A stretch of 64,000 nucleotides of DNA from positions 62,001 through 126,000 of the forward strand of contig SVLI01000003.1 of NCBI GenBank assembly GCA_015068035.1, written 5' to 3'. Positions within the stretch are counted from its first letter, which is position 1, and each line of letters begins with the position of its first letter. Below the pieces are notes generated by a model. The model saw nothing but the letters and a program-made list of their open reading frames with translations, was not told the origin of the DNA and did no database searches. The DNA is from Oscillospiraceae bacterium. GTDB lineage: Bacteria; Bacillota; Clostridia; Oscillospirales; Oscillospiraceae. Below are positions 37,570 through 46,632 of the stretch, piece by piece. A program made the translations under genes and the position numbers.

Positions 37570-38400
37570 ATGAAAGGCAAAAAACAAGTTGCAGTGATTG
37601 TGCTGGTTCTGGTGGTTTTAGCACTGCTGTTTGTCATCATTACGCGTAGTGGGGTTCTGAATGGTGAGGCATCAAGCACTCCGAATCCAACGCCGGATAA
37701 CATCGTGACCGATCAGCCGGATTCCGGGAATCCGGAGCTGAACCCAACGCCGGAACCGACGCCGGAACCTACACCGACTCCCACGCCCACGCCCACGCCG
37801 GAGCCGACGCCGACTCCCGGACCCTATGCAGATAAGCCTGACATCGATATAACGGACTGGAAGTACGTCATGGCGAACAAGAATCGGCTGCTGTCGGCGG
37901 ATTACATTCCGGAACTCCGGGATGTTGGAAACGGACATATGTTCGATGAACGCGCGGCGGATGCCCTTCTTGCATTTCTTGACGGAGCAAGAGATGCCGG
38001 TCTGAGCGTTTATCTGACCTCATCTTACCGCAGTTATGCGACGCAGGAAATGCTATATAACAACAAACTCGCCCAATATGGCGGTGACCACGCCGTTGCT
38101 TCCCGCATCGTGGCTGTGCCCGGCTCCAGTGAGCATCAGACCGGACTCTCTGCAGATATCGTGGATAAGTACTATCAGTTCATGGATGAGTCTTTGGCGA
38201 ATACGGAGCTGAGCAAGTGGATGAAAGCCCACTGTGCGGAATACGGTTTCATCCTCCGCTATCCGCAGGATAAGCAGGAGATCACCGGCATCATGTTTGA
38301 GCCCTGGCATTTCCGCTATGTTGGAGAGGAAGCCGCGGCCTACATCATGGAGCACGGACTGTGCTTAGAGGAATTTGTTGCTCTGTATGAACAGGAGTAA
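37570..38400 (+). CDS. M15 family D-alanyl-D-alanine carboxypeptidase (VanY-type)
   Basis: A 276-residue zinc peptidase. An N-terminal membrane anchor (about 5-27) is followed by a spacer of Thr-Pro-Glu repeats (about 55-82) that should hold the enzyme off the membrane. The M15B domain contains SSYRSYATQ, the metal motif SEHQTGLSADI and EPWHFRYVG with the last His ligand. It cleaves D-Ala-D-Ala or a related bond in peptidoglycan peptides. There are no van resistance genes nearby, so a wall-remodelling role is more likely than glycopeptide resistance. Confidence 0.92.
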   Translation: MKGKKQVAVIVLVLVVLALLFVIITRSGVLNGEASSTPNPTPDNIVTDQPDSGNPELNPTPEPTPEPTPTPTPTPTPEPTPTPGPYADKPDIDITDWKYVMANKNRLLSADYIPELRDVGNGHMFDERAADALLAFLDGARDAGLSVYLTSSYRSYATQEMLYNNKLAQYGGDHAVASRIVAVPGSSEHQTGLSADIVDKYYQFMDESLANTELSKWMKAHCAEYGFILRYPQDKQEITGIMFEPWHFRYVGEEAAAYIMEHGLCLEEFVALYEQE

Positions 38401-38411
38401 TTAAATAACAT

Positions 38412-38447
38412 AAAAAGCCCGCAATGCAAACATTGCGGGCTTTTCTT
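38412..38447. terminator. bidirectional terminator between VanY-type gene and mltG
   Basis: A 14-bp perfect stem AAAAGCCCGCAATG with a CAAA loop and T-rich ends on both strands, between two converging genes. Confidence 0.92.
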
Positions 38448-38456
38448 TATTAGATT

Positions 38457-39911
38457 TTACTGGGCGTAACTCTGCGTTGCGACGAATGCCGCATGGTCAT
38501 TGAAGTTTGTGAAGAAGCGGTGCTCTCCGGTTTCCTCATCGAGGGCATAATAGAGATAGTTTTTATCCGCAGGTTTGAGAGCTGCCTGAATCGATGCAAG
38601 GCCGGGGTTGGCAATGGCCGTCTCCGGCAAACCAACCCGCGTGTGCGTGTTGTGCGGACTGTCCTGCTCAAGCATTGCACCGGTGGGTGCACCTTCATGC
38701 TCGGGATGATCATAGAGAACGGCGGCGTCAATCTGCAGCGGCATACCCGCTTTCAAACGGTTGTAAATGACACAAGCGATGTTTGCGCGATCTTCATCGC
38801 TACCGGAGGTTTCCCGCTCAATCAGCGATGCGATCACGATCACTTCATTCCATGTCAGACCACGTTGTTCTGTGGCAGCAAGCATATCCGCCGTAATCAG
38901 ATAGTGCATATTGTTCAGGAATTTATTAATTGCGCTCTTTGCGGACATGCCCTCGTAGAAGTAATAGCTGTCCGGGAAAAGATAGCCCTCCAGGCGCTCA
39001 GCTCCGGTTGCTGTGACACTTTCCAGAAAACTGAAATTGAACTCGACGTTTTCAGCTGCCTCATAGAGACTTTCCGCCGAACAAATTTCCTCGTCCTCTA
39101 ACTTTTGGAATATCTGCGCCATCGTGTAGCCTTCGGGGAAGGTGATAAAGGTCTGCAACTGAGATTCGGAACCGGCCTGCATCTTTTTAACAAGCGCGCG
39201 GTAATCAAAGCTCGTACTCAGTTCATAGGTGCCCGGATCGATCTTGATGTCCGCATCGGCAAAATTGGCATAGAGACGAAACAGGAAGGGATATTCAATG
39301 ATACCGCCGTCTTTGAGTGCGTTGGCAACATAGTCAATGTCGGCGGCCTGATAAATCTCAACAGTCTCCACACCGTCCGTTTCTACGGTTACTTCCTTCT
39401 CGCTAAAAATGCTTTTCGGCAGATCGATTGTTGCGACAAGGGGCTCCTTGTTCAGCGCAAGCAAATCGCTTGCCGCCATCCAGCCAAGACATGCCAGGAT
39501 GATGCTGATGCTGATAATAAAGACAGCATACATCAGGCCACCCAGACAACCACGTCTACCGTCCCGCCTGAAGCGGATCGGACGATAATCGCGTGCTTTC
39601 AGCGCATTTTCGTCCTCATCGTCAGGCTCGTCCAACGCGCTGGCTGGAACAGAAATTTCCCGTTTACCGAAACGTTCCTGTCCGGCAGGATAACGGGGAT
39701 GGGCTGCGTTCTTTTTCTTTTCATCCGTCTCAACGGTGGAATCGGCAAATTCGTTCGGAAGCTGCTCATCTTCCGCAGGGAAGAATTCCGCTGTTTCATC
39801 CGTGTTCGTCAAAGTGGAATCTTCAATGCTTGCTTCCGACAGATCATACTCTACCCAGCGGTCATCTGCTGGCAGACCGTCTTCATGGTGGAAGTTGTTT
39901 TTTTCAGACAT
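38457..39911 (-). CDS. mltG: endolytic murein transglycosylase MltG
   Basis: A 484-residue protein with an unusually long acidic cytoplasmic N-terminus (about 125 residues), one transmembrane helix (about 128-150), a LysM-like subdomain and the YceG/MltG catalytic domain with ASLIERETSG (catalytic Glu) and FPDSYYF. It cuts nascent glycan strands and probably fixes glycan length. The C-terminus matches the family. AAGGAG precedes the start. It is a single-gene minus unit converging on the VanY-type gene. Confidence 0.93.
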   Translation of the reverse strand: MSEKNNFHHEDGLPADDRWVEYDLSEASIEDSTLTNTDETAEFFPAEDEQLPNEFADSTVETDEKKKNAAHPRYPAGQERFGKREISVPASALDEPDDEDENALKARDYRPIRFRRDGRRGCLGGLMYAVFIISISIILACLGWMAASDLLALNKEPLVATIDLPKSIFSEKEVTVETDGVETVEIYQAADIDYVANALKDGGIIEYPFLFRLYANFADADIKIDPGTYELSTSFDYRALVKKMQAGSESQLQTFITFPEGYTMAQIFQKLEDEEICSAESLYEAAENVEFNFSFLESVTATGAERLEGYLFPDSYYFYEGMSAKSAINKFLNNMHYLITADMLAATEQRGLTWNEVIVIASLIERETSGSDEDRANIACVIYNRLKAGMPLQIDAAVLYDHPEHEGAPTGAMLEQDSPHNTHTRVGLPETAIANPGLASIQAALKPADKNYLYYALDEETGEHRFFTNFNDHAAFVATQSYAQ

Positions 39912-40092
39912 TTGAAAGAGCTCCTTCGGTTTGCATTTGTGTCGATATAGATCGGAACCCGAGCTTCGGTTCCGGCATAAGATGGTTCAGACGGCCGGAG
40001 AAACGACACAGCGAAAGCTTAAGTCCAATCAGCCAGCCGCGCATGGACCGACCGTCAGTAATTTTTCAGAGCGCGGGGAAAGGATTTTATCT

Positions 40093-40236
40093 ATGTTCTG
40101 TGGTAACAACTATGGCAGCCTGTGGATCATCATCATTCTGATTCTCCTGTTCGGTTGCGGCGGTTTTGGCGGCAGCACTTGCGGCTGCGGCAATAACAAC
40201 TGCGGCTGCGGTAACGATTGCGGCTGCGGCTGCTAA
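40093..40236 (+). CDS. small Gly/Cys-rich membrane-associated peptide
   Basis: A 47-residue peptide: a short polar start, a hydrophobic segment WIIIILILLFGCGGFGG and a Cys/Gly/Asn-rich tail of repeated CGCGN units with nine cysteines in the final 30 residues. Such peptides are widespread and unstudied in clostridia; the hydrophobic helix plus glycine resembles small spore-associated peptides of the YjcZ kind, but the cysteines differ. AAAGGA lies 9 nt before the ATG, and a strong terminator follows 40 nt later, supporting a real gene. Confidence 0.7.
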   Translation: MFCGNNYGSLWIIIILILLFGCGGFGGSTCGCGNNNCGCGNDCGCGC

Positions 40237-40276
40237 GCTGTAAAGTAAACAGAATATATTAAGCAATACACACTCG

Positions 40277-40304
40277 CGGGGGAGAAATCCCCCGTTTTTC
40301 TTTT
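40277..40304 (+). terminator. rho-independent terminator after the Cys-rich peptide gene
   Basis: CGGGGGA-GAAA-TCCCCCG followed by TTTTTCTTTT. It touches the 3' end of the converging cyclo-ligase gene. Confidence 0.9.
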
Positions 40305-40857
40305 AACGAAGCGTTCTGGCTTCTGTCAAAAGAATGTCAACCGATCTGTCGTGTGCTTCTCTCGGCACGGAAACCGGCATCAGGCGCTCGCGCGCAAGGC
40401 CGACGGTGGGGCAGGGAAGTCCGGGCAAATAACGGTCATAGTATCCGCCGCCCTGTCCCTGACGAAACCGGTCTGCGTCAAAGCAGAGGCCCGGCACAAG
40501 GAAAAGATCTTCCGCAGTCGGTGTGTCCCGCTCTGCTTCCGGACCAGGCTCCGGAATTTGCAGCGAACCCATGCTCAGCAGGCTGTCGTTTTCAAAACGA
40601 GCATATTCCATAATACCATCACCAAGCACCACAGGAAGGAAAATTTCTTTTCCAAACTTCGCTGCGGCCTTAATGATGGCCTGCGTATCCACTTCGCGAT
40701 CGACGCTCCAATAGGCAAACAGGCGCTTTGCAGTTTTGAACTCCGGCAAAGCGAGAAGTCTTTCCGCGATTGCTTCGTTAGACCGATCAATATACTCCTG
40801 CGGCAAAATGGAAATCTCCGCTCTTTTTTTCTTTCTGAATGCTTTTTTATTCATCAT
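40303..40857 (-). CDS. 5-formyltetrahydrofolate cyclo-ligase
   Basis: A 184-residue enzyme converting 5-formyl-THF to 5,10-methenyl-THF with ATP. The ATP-binding RKKKRAEI start, FLPVVLGDGIMEYARF and the signature LVPGLCFDADRFRQGQGGGYYDRYL are present. It is the last gene of the sir2-wecG-tmk operon and overlaps tmk by 4 nt (ATGA). AGGAG lies 6 nt before the ATG. It salvages the folate needed for formylation and thymidylate synthesis. Confidence 0.94.
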   Translation of the reverse strand: MMNKKAFRKKKRAEISILPQEYIDRSNEAIAERLLALPEFKTAKRLFAYWSVDREVDTQAIIKAAAKFGKEIFLPVVLGDGIMEYARFENDSLLSMGSLQIPEPGPEAERDTPTAEDLFLVPGLCFDADRFRQGQGGGYYDRYLPGLPCPTVGLARERLMPVSVPREAHDRSVDILLTEARTLR

Positions 40858-41519
40858 AATACACTCCTGACCAGAGAATAAATCTCTTCGTGAATGTCCT
40901 CCATCCCACGCATGTTACCGTTAGATACACAATCGATTACATGCCAGCCATAATGCGATGCCGCATTTTGTCCGGCGCGTATGCAGCTGCGCAGATAATC
41001 GGTATCCGTTTCGTGAATGTCGCCCTCTGTGTTCGTTGCGCGCTGCCGCTCCTGCATCAGCCGGAGGCTTGTATCAATATCTACATTTAAATAGATAACA
41101 AGGTCAGGGCGGGGGAGTCCTAAAATGCGATATTCAAAATCATAAAGCCAATCGTAATAATCCGGTTGTTCAGCATCAGACAGCTTCGCGCCTTGATGCG
41201 CAGCATTGGAAGTTGTGTAACGGTCAGAAAGGATCAGTGCTCCGTTTTGATAGAGTTTTCCCCAATCCAGCCGATAGGAGGCAAAGCGGTCAATTGCATA
41301 GAAGGTCGATGCTGCATAAGCGCTGACATCCGTTGGCTTCGTACCGAATTCGCCGTTTAAGTAAGCTCGCACCATAGCAGAGGAATCCTCGCTATAGCGA
41401 GGGAAGACGATGTTGTGAAATTCAATCTTTTCTTTATTCAATCGATCGCACAGCAAACGAAATTGCGTGGATTTTCCACTCCCGTCTGTGCCTTCAAATA
41501 CTATAAGCTTACCTTGCAT
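40854..41519 (-). CDS. tmk: thymidylate kinase
   Basis: A 221-residue kinase making dTDP from dTMP. P-loop VFEGTDGSGKSTQFRLLCDR and ILSDRYTTSN with the DRY motif are visible; the LID region has QERQRATN. The ATG at 41519 overlaps the wecG stop by one base and has AGAGGG 8 nt ahead; a TTG one codon upstream is less likely. The sequence is slightly diverged from the main Tmk group, with Tyr in place of some aromatic contacts, but the folds and motifs agree. Confidence 0.9.
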   Translation of the reverse strand: MQGKLIVFEGTDGSGKSTQFRLLCDRLNKEKIEFHNIVFPRYSEDSSAMVRAYLNGEFGTKPTDVSAYAASTFYAIDRFASYRLDWGKLYQNGALILSDRYTTSNAAHQGAKLSDAEQPDYYDWLYDFEYRILGLPRPDLVIYLNVDIDTSLRLMQERQRATNTEGDIHETDTDYLRSCIRAGQNAASHYGWHVIDCVSNGNMRGMEDIHEEIYSLVRSVL

Positions 41520-42271
41520 CAATTTTCCCTCTTATTTCTTCCAACAAATATTCTGCGCCAAATTACCGCAAACAAAAAGACCGGCAGTTTGCTCATTCTT
41601 ACAATTCGTCTCGGTTCTTTGATCAGGCGATAAAGCCACTCAAGACCAAGCTTACACCATCTATCAGGTGCGCGTTGCAAAACACCCGCAAACACATCCA
41701 AACTGCCGCCAAGTCCGATCATAAGACCAACATCCAGCCCGGAAGCGTTCATTTGCATCCAGAGCTCCTGTTTTGGCGCACCGAGGCATACAAGAAGCAG
41801 ATCCGGCTTTGCAGCATTGATATCTTCGATAATTTTCGTGTCGTCTGAAAAATATCCGTTTTGCGTACCGCAAATCAAGAGTCCGGGATGCGCATCTGAT
41901 AACGTTTTCGCAGCCATTTCAGCAACACCCGGTTTTGACCCAAACAGATACACGCGCCCGTTCTTTTTGGATAGCTCCTGCATCAGCGAACCAGCAAAAT
42001 CAATGCCAGGCAGACGAGCTTTGAGCGGAGTGCCCAAAATTCTAGCGCCATATACAATGCCGACCCCATCCGCGATAACCAAAGAGGCGTCCTTAAGTGA
42101 GGAAGCAAGCGACTCATCCTTGCGGGAGAGCATGACAATTTCCGGATTCGGCGTTACAATGTAAGCCGCGCTATGCTCGTCTATCAACGTGAGAGCGGCA
42201 TCAACCGCCTCACGCATATCGAGGTTATCAAAGCCGACGCCGAGCACCTCAATTCGATTCTCCTTGCTCAT
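41519..42271 (-). CDS. WecG/TagA/CpsF family glycosyltransferase
   Basis: A 250-residue enzyme of the family that adds N-acetylmannosamine (or ManNAcA) to a lipid-linked GlcNAc during teichoic acid or capsule synthesis. IVTPNPEIVMLSRKD, ADGVGIVYGARILG, VYLFGSKPGVAE and LLVCLGAPKQELWM are the conserved blocks. No other teichoic acid genes are in the window. It overlaps the sir2 gene by 4 nt. Confidence 0.92.
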   Translation of the reverse strand: MSKENRIEVLGVGFDNLDMREAVDAALTLIDEHSAAYIVTPNPEIVMLSRKDESLASSLKDASLVIADGVGIVYGARILGTPLKARLPGIDFAGSLMQELSKKNGRVYLFGSKPGVAEMAAKTLSDAHPGLLICGTQNGYFSDDTKIIEDINAAKPDLLLVCLGAPKQELWMQMNASGLDVGLMIGLGGSLDVFAGVLQRAPDRWCKLGLEWLYRLIKEPRRIVRMSKLPVFLFAVIWRRIFVGRNKREN

Positions 42272-42984
42272 ACTCGGCTAAACACCTCGCCAATTTTTTC
42301 GCGAATAACGAGGGCAGCGGAGCTGTCCTGCGATGTTGTGCTCTTGTTGATTAGCACAAGCTTATTTCCTCTGTAGTAATTGATAAGCCCGGCGGCAGGG
42401 TAAACCACAAGGGAAGTGCCACCGATAATCAACACATCCGCGTGGCGGATATAATGAATCGCTGATGCAATTGCCTCGCTGTCGAGCTGATCTTCATAGA
42501 GAACAACGTCCGGTTGGAGGACACCGCCGCAATAGCTGCAACGGGGTACGGCAACGCCTTCGTTAAGCAATGCCGGATCATGCTGTCTGCCGCATTTGGA
42601 ACAGTTGCAGCGCTGCGTTGAGCCATGCAGTTCAATCACATTTTTGCTGCCGGCAGCTTGATGCAAACCGTCAATATTCTGCGTGATAACAGCTTTCAGT
42701 TTTCCCTGAGTCTCTAGTTCGGCGAGGCGTATGTGTGCAGGATTTGGTGCTGCGTTTCTGACAACAAGCTTGTCCCTGTAAAAGCGGTAAAAAGCTTCAG
42801 GATTCTTATTGAAAAAGCTGCGGCTGAGGATCGTTTCCGGCGGATAGTCATATTTCTCATGATACAGGCCGTCCACACTGCGGAAATCGGGGATGCCAGA
42901 TTCTGTGCTTACGCCCGCGCCACCAAAGAAGACAATGTTGTCACTGTTTTCAATGTATTGTCTGAGCATATCTACCGAATCCAT
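42268..42984 (-). CDS. NAD-dependent protein deacylase, Sir2 family
   Basis: A 238-residue sirtuin that removes acyl groups from lysines using NAD. GAGVSTESGIPDFRS, TQNIDGLHQAAGS, catalytic His in ELHGS, a zinc site formed by CSKCG and CSYCGG, and GGTSLVVYPAAGL are all present. ATG 42984 has GGGGAGG 9 nt ahead; the frame is open further up without a ribosome binding site. First gene of a four-gene minus-strand operon with its own strong promoter. Confidence 0.95.
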   Translation of the reverse strand: MDSVDMLRQYIENSDNIVFFGGAGVSTESGIPDFRSVDGLYHEKYDYPPETILSRSFFNKNPEAFYRFYRDKLVVRNAAPNPAHIRLAELETQGKLKAVITQNIDGLHQAAGSKNVIELHGSTQRCNCSKCGRQHDPALLNEGVAVPRCSYCGGVLQPDVVLYEDQLDSEAIASAIHYIRHADVLIIGGTSLVVYPAAGLINYYRGNKLVLINKSTTSQDSSAALVIREKIGEVFSRV

Positions 42985-43026
42985 GAATATCCTCCCCTTT
43001 ACCAAAATTACACAACATTTCAATTT

Positions 43027-43055
43027 ATTATACGCGCTTTTTTGATCGGATGCAA
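43027..43055 (-). promoter_or_regulatory. sigma-A promoter of the sir2-wecG-tmk-cyclo-ligase operon
   Basis: On the minus strand TTGCAT-17-TATAAT, about 45 nt before the sir2 start. Confidence 0.8.
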
Positions 43056-43094
43056 GTATAACAGCGCGATATGAGGCAGAGATTGTTTGTGAAA

Positions 43095-43140
43095 AAAAGA
43101 ATACGAATCCGAATCAAATAACACGGATTCGTATTCTTTT
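43095..43140 (-). terminator. terminator of the moxR operon
   Basis: A 17-bp perfect inverted repeat (AAAAGAATACGAATCCG with its complement) and a 12-nt loop; on the minus strand seven T residues follow. Confidence 0.9.
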
Positions 43141-43150
43141 CAGTTAGTTG

Positions 43151-44389
43151 TCATGTCTTGTTCGTGTTAAAGCTGTGAATTTCTTTGAGGAGTATCTTGG
43201 AGTTTTTAGCTTCATCCGGGGTGATTTCCTCATAGGAATACCGCGCACGGATCCAGATGGAGCGCAGCTTCACAGGTGCTTCACGACCCGAAAAAGCAAT
43301 AGACTCCCGGCAAATTTTGTCGCTGGCAATGCGGCCGTCCACCGCAACATTGTGTTTCGCGCAATGATCAAGATATCGCCTGTAGACGCTTCTGACCGTG
43401 TCTTCCGGTGAATCGCCAAACCGAAAACGCCGCTTTGTATGCTTCTGTTTCACTTCCGTTGCGATTGAAGCACGTATGACCGTCCCGGAGGCGCCGGAAT
43501 AATCACGTCGGTGAGAAATAACGCGGCGGAAAATAAGGAAACAGATCAAAGCCAGCAGAAGGATTCCCAGCGCCGCCGCAGCCTTTCCAAGCCAGGGTCC
43601 CACTTCAATCGGGTTTTCGATATCGTCATAAAAATTCTCTTCCATCACGCCCTGTCCAAGCTCAGGAGGTTGCGGCAGCTCCTTACCGGAAAACAGAGAA
43701 GCGATCAGCTCAATCACATAGGTGATCAGCGCCGGAAGGGATACAACAATGTAGATAATCACCATGAAGAGAGGGGAGAGCACATAGTGATAAATGAACA
43801 GAAAAGCGGATTTGATTGCATTGACACAAACATCGCTGCTCAGCGCAAAAACGGCAGCGGCGATTATGATCACAAGCAGCGTGTTCAATACAAGAAATTT
43901 CACGTCCTGTTTTCCCGAAGAGAATGTGCGCATAAGGCGCAGCGCAACAATCGCAATCAGCAACCAGGTAAAGAAGAAAGGAACCGAAAATTGCGTGAAT
44001 GCAGCACCGTTTCTGGACAGAAACACAAACAGGCTCATCGCGCCATAAAACAGTATTGAAATAAGCAGCATCGTGCGTGTGCGTGTGGGCTCAGCTTCCC
44101 AGCTCTGTGAACACGCGCGAACCTCAAGCAATATGAACAGCGGAAGCAGCCATATGATGTTTGCAACGGAACATTCAAACAGCAGCGGCAGAGCCAAAAG
44201 GAAAGGCGGGAGCAGTCGCAAGACGTTTTTTACCTTCCGTATTAAAAGGGAAACGGCAATCGACAGGATATACGCACCAATCAAAACAAGAGGGGATGCA
44301 GTCGCTCCGCAAAGCCGAATGATGAAGCCGACGGTTGCGCTATACAGGCAGAAGTCGCCGATCAAAGAGATGAAATCGCAGTAAATCAT
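43151..44389 (-). CDS. membrane protein with DUF4129-like C-terminus
   Basis: A 412-residue protein with about eight hydrophobic segments up to residue 290, then a soluble tail (EDTVRSVYRRYLDHCAKHNV ... RARYSYEEITPDEAKN) that resembles DUF4129 tails of transglutaminase-type membrane proteins. No transglutaminase core (Cys-His-Asp) is seen. It is the third gene of a moxR-DUF58 operon, where this position is often held by a transglutaminase-like protein. Function unknown. It overlaps the DUF58 gene by 4 nt. Confidence 0.7.
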   Translation of the reverse strand: MIYCDFISLIGDFCLYSATVGFIIRLCGATASPLVLIGAYILSIAVSLLIRKVKNVLRLLPPFLLALPLLFECSVANIIWLLPLFILLEVRACSQSWEAEPTRTRTMLLISILFYGAMSLFVFLSRNGAAFTQFSVPFFFTWLLIAIVALRLMRTFSSGKQDVKFLVLNTLLVIIIAAAVFALSSDVCVNAIKSAFLFIYHYVLSPLFMVIIYIVVSLPALITYVIELIASLFSGKELPQPPELGQGVMEENFYDDIENPIEVGPWLGKAAAALGILLLALICFLIFRRVISHRRDYSGASGTVIRASIATEVKQKHTKRRFRFGDSPEDTVRSVYRRYLDHCAKHNVAVDGRIASDKICRESIAFSGREAPVKLRSIWIRARYSYEEITPDEAKNSKILLKEIHSFNTNKT

Positions 44390-45486
44390 CCGGCGTTCTC
44401 CTTTCCGCTATCCAGTTCCGTCTGCAGGATCATCACCTTACGCGCGTTTCTCGATTCAAAACTGCGCACAGCGGCGAGACCTTCGGCATCAAGCTTTGGC
44501 GTGATGAGAATGAAACCGGTTGAGGTCTCACATTCCCGCTCCGTATGCAGCAAGGTGGATTCAAGGCTGCGCGTCGGCTCATATGTTGCGCGACCAAGTC
44601 CTTCCAAAATACGGAAAAGGTGACGTTGTCCAAGTCCAAAACCGATATAATTCCACAGGCCCAAAGCATCCGCACATCTTGCATCGGTGAAGAATCCGTA
44701 ATTGACACGCTTGTTCTCAAGCATCTCACAAATTGTGCGCGCATAACTGTAGCACCGCTCTATTTCTGCCTCAGTTCCGTTGTGGATGTCCAGAATGACC
44801 GTGGCTGTGATTTCAGCGGTGTAATCATATTGCTTTACCATCAGATGATTCCCGCCACGGCGCAGGGTCGCAGGCCAGGAAATGTCCCGCTGCGGCTCAC
44901 GACCCGTATAGTCGCGAAAACCGATGGTCAATATCGGGTCGCTGAGGATGAAGCGCTGCACAGAGATATCACCCATATAATTTCCGAATGCATTGTTCAG
45001 AGATGCGGACTCCATACGCTTTGGCATAACGACAATCTCTTTGTTTGAGTCAATCCGCTCGGTGATCTCCTGAAAACCAAGCAGATCTCCGCCGGTCAAT
45101 GTAGCCGCACGAAAGAGGTATCGGCCGCGTTCCGGAAAGGAGACGTGAAGATCTCTGGAAAGCATTTGCCGAGGCATGAGATACATGGTCTGCCAGATTT
45201 CATCATTATCTCCGATAATCGCACTTTTTGCGCTCTTTCGGGTAACATCAGCAGAACTTTGTTCAATCCGCATACTGATTGGCACAGTCTCGCCCAATCT
45301 AAGAAAGAGAACGGGAAGCAGTTTTTTGTTTTTCAAAACCGTGCGAACGCGAAACACCTCATCGCACTCAACAAGCTGCTTATCCGGCAGAATTTCGTAA
45401 CTCATGCCATCCAGCGCATGGGAGGTGCTGTAACGCTGCAGCAGAATAGCGACCACTACCAGAAGCAGCAAGTACAGAATTTTCAT
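44386..45486 (-). CDS. DUF58 domain protein
   Basis: A 366-residue protein with an N-terminal membrane helix (about 3-18), an extracellular-like beta region and the DUF58 core with YTGREPQRDISWPATLRRG and LMVKQYDYTAEITATVILDI, the latter leading into a von Willebrand A-like fold. DUF58 proteins are the usual partners of MoxR ATPases and are thought to be assembled or activated by them. It overlaps moxR by 4 nt. Confidence 0.88.
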   Translation of the reverse strand: MKILYLLLLVVVAILLQRYSTSHALDGMSYEILPDKQLVECDEVFRVRTVLKNKKLLPVLFLRLGETVPISMRIEQSSADVTRKSAKSAIIGDNDEIWQTMYLMPRQMLSRDLHVSFPERGRYLFRAATLTGGDLLGFQEITERIDSNKEIVVMPKRMESASLNNAFGNYMGDISVQRFILSDPILTIGFRDYTGREPQRDISWPATLRRGGNHLMVKQYDYTAEITATVILDIHNGTEAEIERCYSYARTICEMLENKRVNYGFFTDARCADALGLWNYIGFGLGQRHLFRILEGLGRATYEPTRSLESTLLHTERECETSTGFILITPKLDAEGLAAVRSFESRNARKVMILQTELDSGKENAG

Positions 45487-46424
45487 AGAGCCTCCAGAGG
45501 AACTTTCACCTTGTCAAGCAGTTGCTGAATGTGCTTTTCTCCGTCCTTCCAGGACATGTTTCCGGAAACAACGCGGTGACCAAGTACACTCGGCGCAAGA
45601 TCGCGCACGTCCTCGGGAATTACATAAGCTCTGCCGGAAAGCGCCGCAAGCGCCTGCGCTGCATGATAAAGCGCTATGCCGCCTCTGGTTGACACGCCGG
45701 AGGTGAAGCTGCTGTCGTTTCTCGTTTCCGTGATGATATCCATAATGTAATCTTCCACATCAGAGCTGACAACAACCTCTTCGCGCATCTTTTTAAGCTG
45801 CGCAGTTTCTTCTGGCGTGACGACACACTCCAGCTCGCGGATGATATCCGTGCTCGGGCGGCGGGAAAGCACGCTTTTTTCCTGCTCGCGGGTCATGTAA
45901 CCAAGGCGAAGTCGCATAAAAAAGCGGTCGATCTGTGCATCGGGCAGGGGGAAGGTGCCATAGCTCTCCAGAGGGTTCTGCGTGGCCATAACCATGAAAG
46001 GCTCATCCATTGCGTACGTCGTGCCATCTACAGTGACCTGACGTTCTTCCATCGCCTCAAGCAGACTCGACTGCGTTCTCGGTGTGGCGCGGTTGATTTC
46101 ATCCGCAAGAATGATCTGCGCAAAAATCGGACCCTCACGAAATTCAAAATCGCCCGTTTTCATATTATAAAAGTTAATGCCCGTCAGATCGCTCGGCAGT
46201 AGGTCCGGCGTGAACTGGACGCGGCGGAAAGAACCGCCGACAGACTTGGAGAATGCGCGCAGAAGCATGGTCTTTCCGGTTCCGGGGACATCCTCCAGCA
46301 GAATATGCCCGGAGCAGAGGAAGCAAATCAGCACACGCTCAATCACGTCGTCCTTACCAAGAATCACCTTGCGGCAATTATCCAATATGCGATTGCGATA
46401 GGATTCAAACAGGGAAATGTCCAT
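45483..46424 (-). CDS. MoxR family AAA+ ATPase
   Basis: A 313-residue AAA+ chaperone-like ATPase. Walker A DVPGTGKTMLLRAF near residue 40, Walker B LADEINRATPRTQSSLLEAM near 110 and sensor ATQNPLESYGTFPLPDAQIDR are diagnostic. MoxR proteins mature partner proteins, commonly DUF58/VWA proteins encoded next to them. It is the first gene of the operon, with a strong promoter upstream. Confidence 0.94.
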   Translation of the reverse strand: MDISLFESYRNRILDNCRKVILGKDDVIERVLICFLCSGHILLEDVPGTGKTMLLRAFSKSVGGSFRRVQFTPDLLPSDLTGINFYNMKTGDFEFREGPIFAQIILADEINRATPRTQSSLLEAMEERQVTVDGTTYAMDEPFMVMATQNPLESYGTFPLPDAQIDRFFMRLRLGYMTREQEKSVLSRRPSTDIIRELECVVTPEETAQLKKMREEVVVSSDVEDYIMDIITETRNDSSFTSGVSTRGGIALYHAAQALAALSGRAYVIPEDVRDLAPSVLGHRVVSGNMSWKDGEKHIQQLLDKVKVPLEAL

Positions 46425-46462
46425 CTTGAGAGTATCTCCATTCTATATAAACTACATGGATG

Positions 46463-46491
46463 ATTATAGCGCAAACAAAAAATCTTTTCAA
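46463..46491 (-). promoter_or_regulatory. sigma-A promoter of the moxR operon
   Basis: On the minus strand TTGAAA-17-TATAAT, about 40 nt upstream of the moxR start. Confidence 0.8.
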
Positions 46492-46597
46492 TGCTAAACA
46501 ATATAAAAAAGTTATAATTCATTTACTTTTGGTAAAGTGATACGCGCGGAATTTCTCGGATCCAAATCCAACGAAACGCAAAACACCGGATATATGG

Positions 46598-46632
46598 ATA
46601 AAAAAATATCCGTTCTTTCGAACGGATATTTT
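46598..46632 (-). terminator. terminator of tRNA-Thr
   Basis: AATATCCGTTC pairs with GAACGGATATT around a GAAA-type loop; seven T residues follow on the minus strand. The stem begins directly after the encoded CCA. Confidence 0.88.

Noticed and set aside
37741-37815. CRISPR-like or other functional DNA repeat
   Set aside because: The short CCGACG/CCCACG repeats encode the Thr-Pro-Glu linker of the VanY-type enzyme and are explained by the protein.
37570-38400. Vancomycin resistance gene vanY
   Set aside because: No vanR/S/H/A/X genes are nearby and this M15 layout is common in wall-remodelling enzymes.
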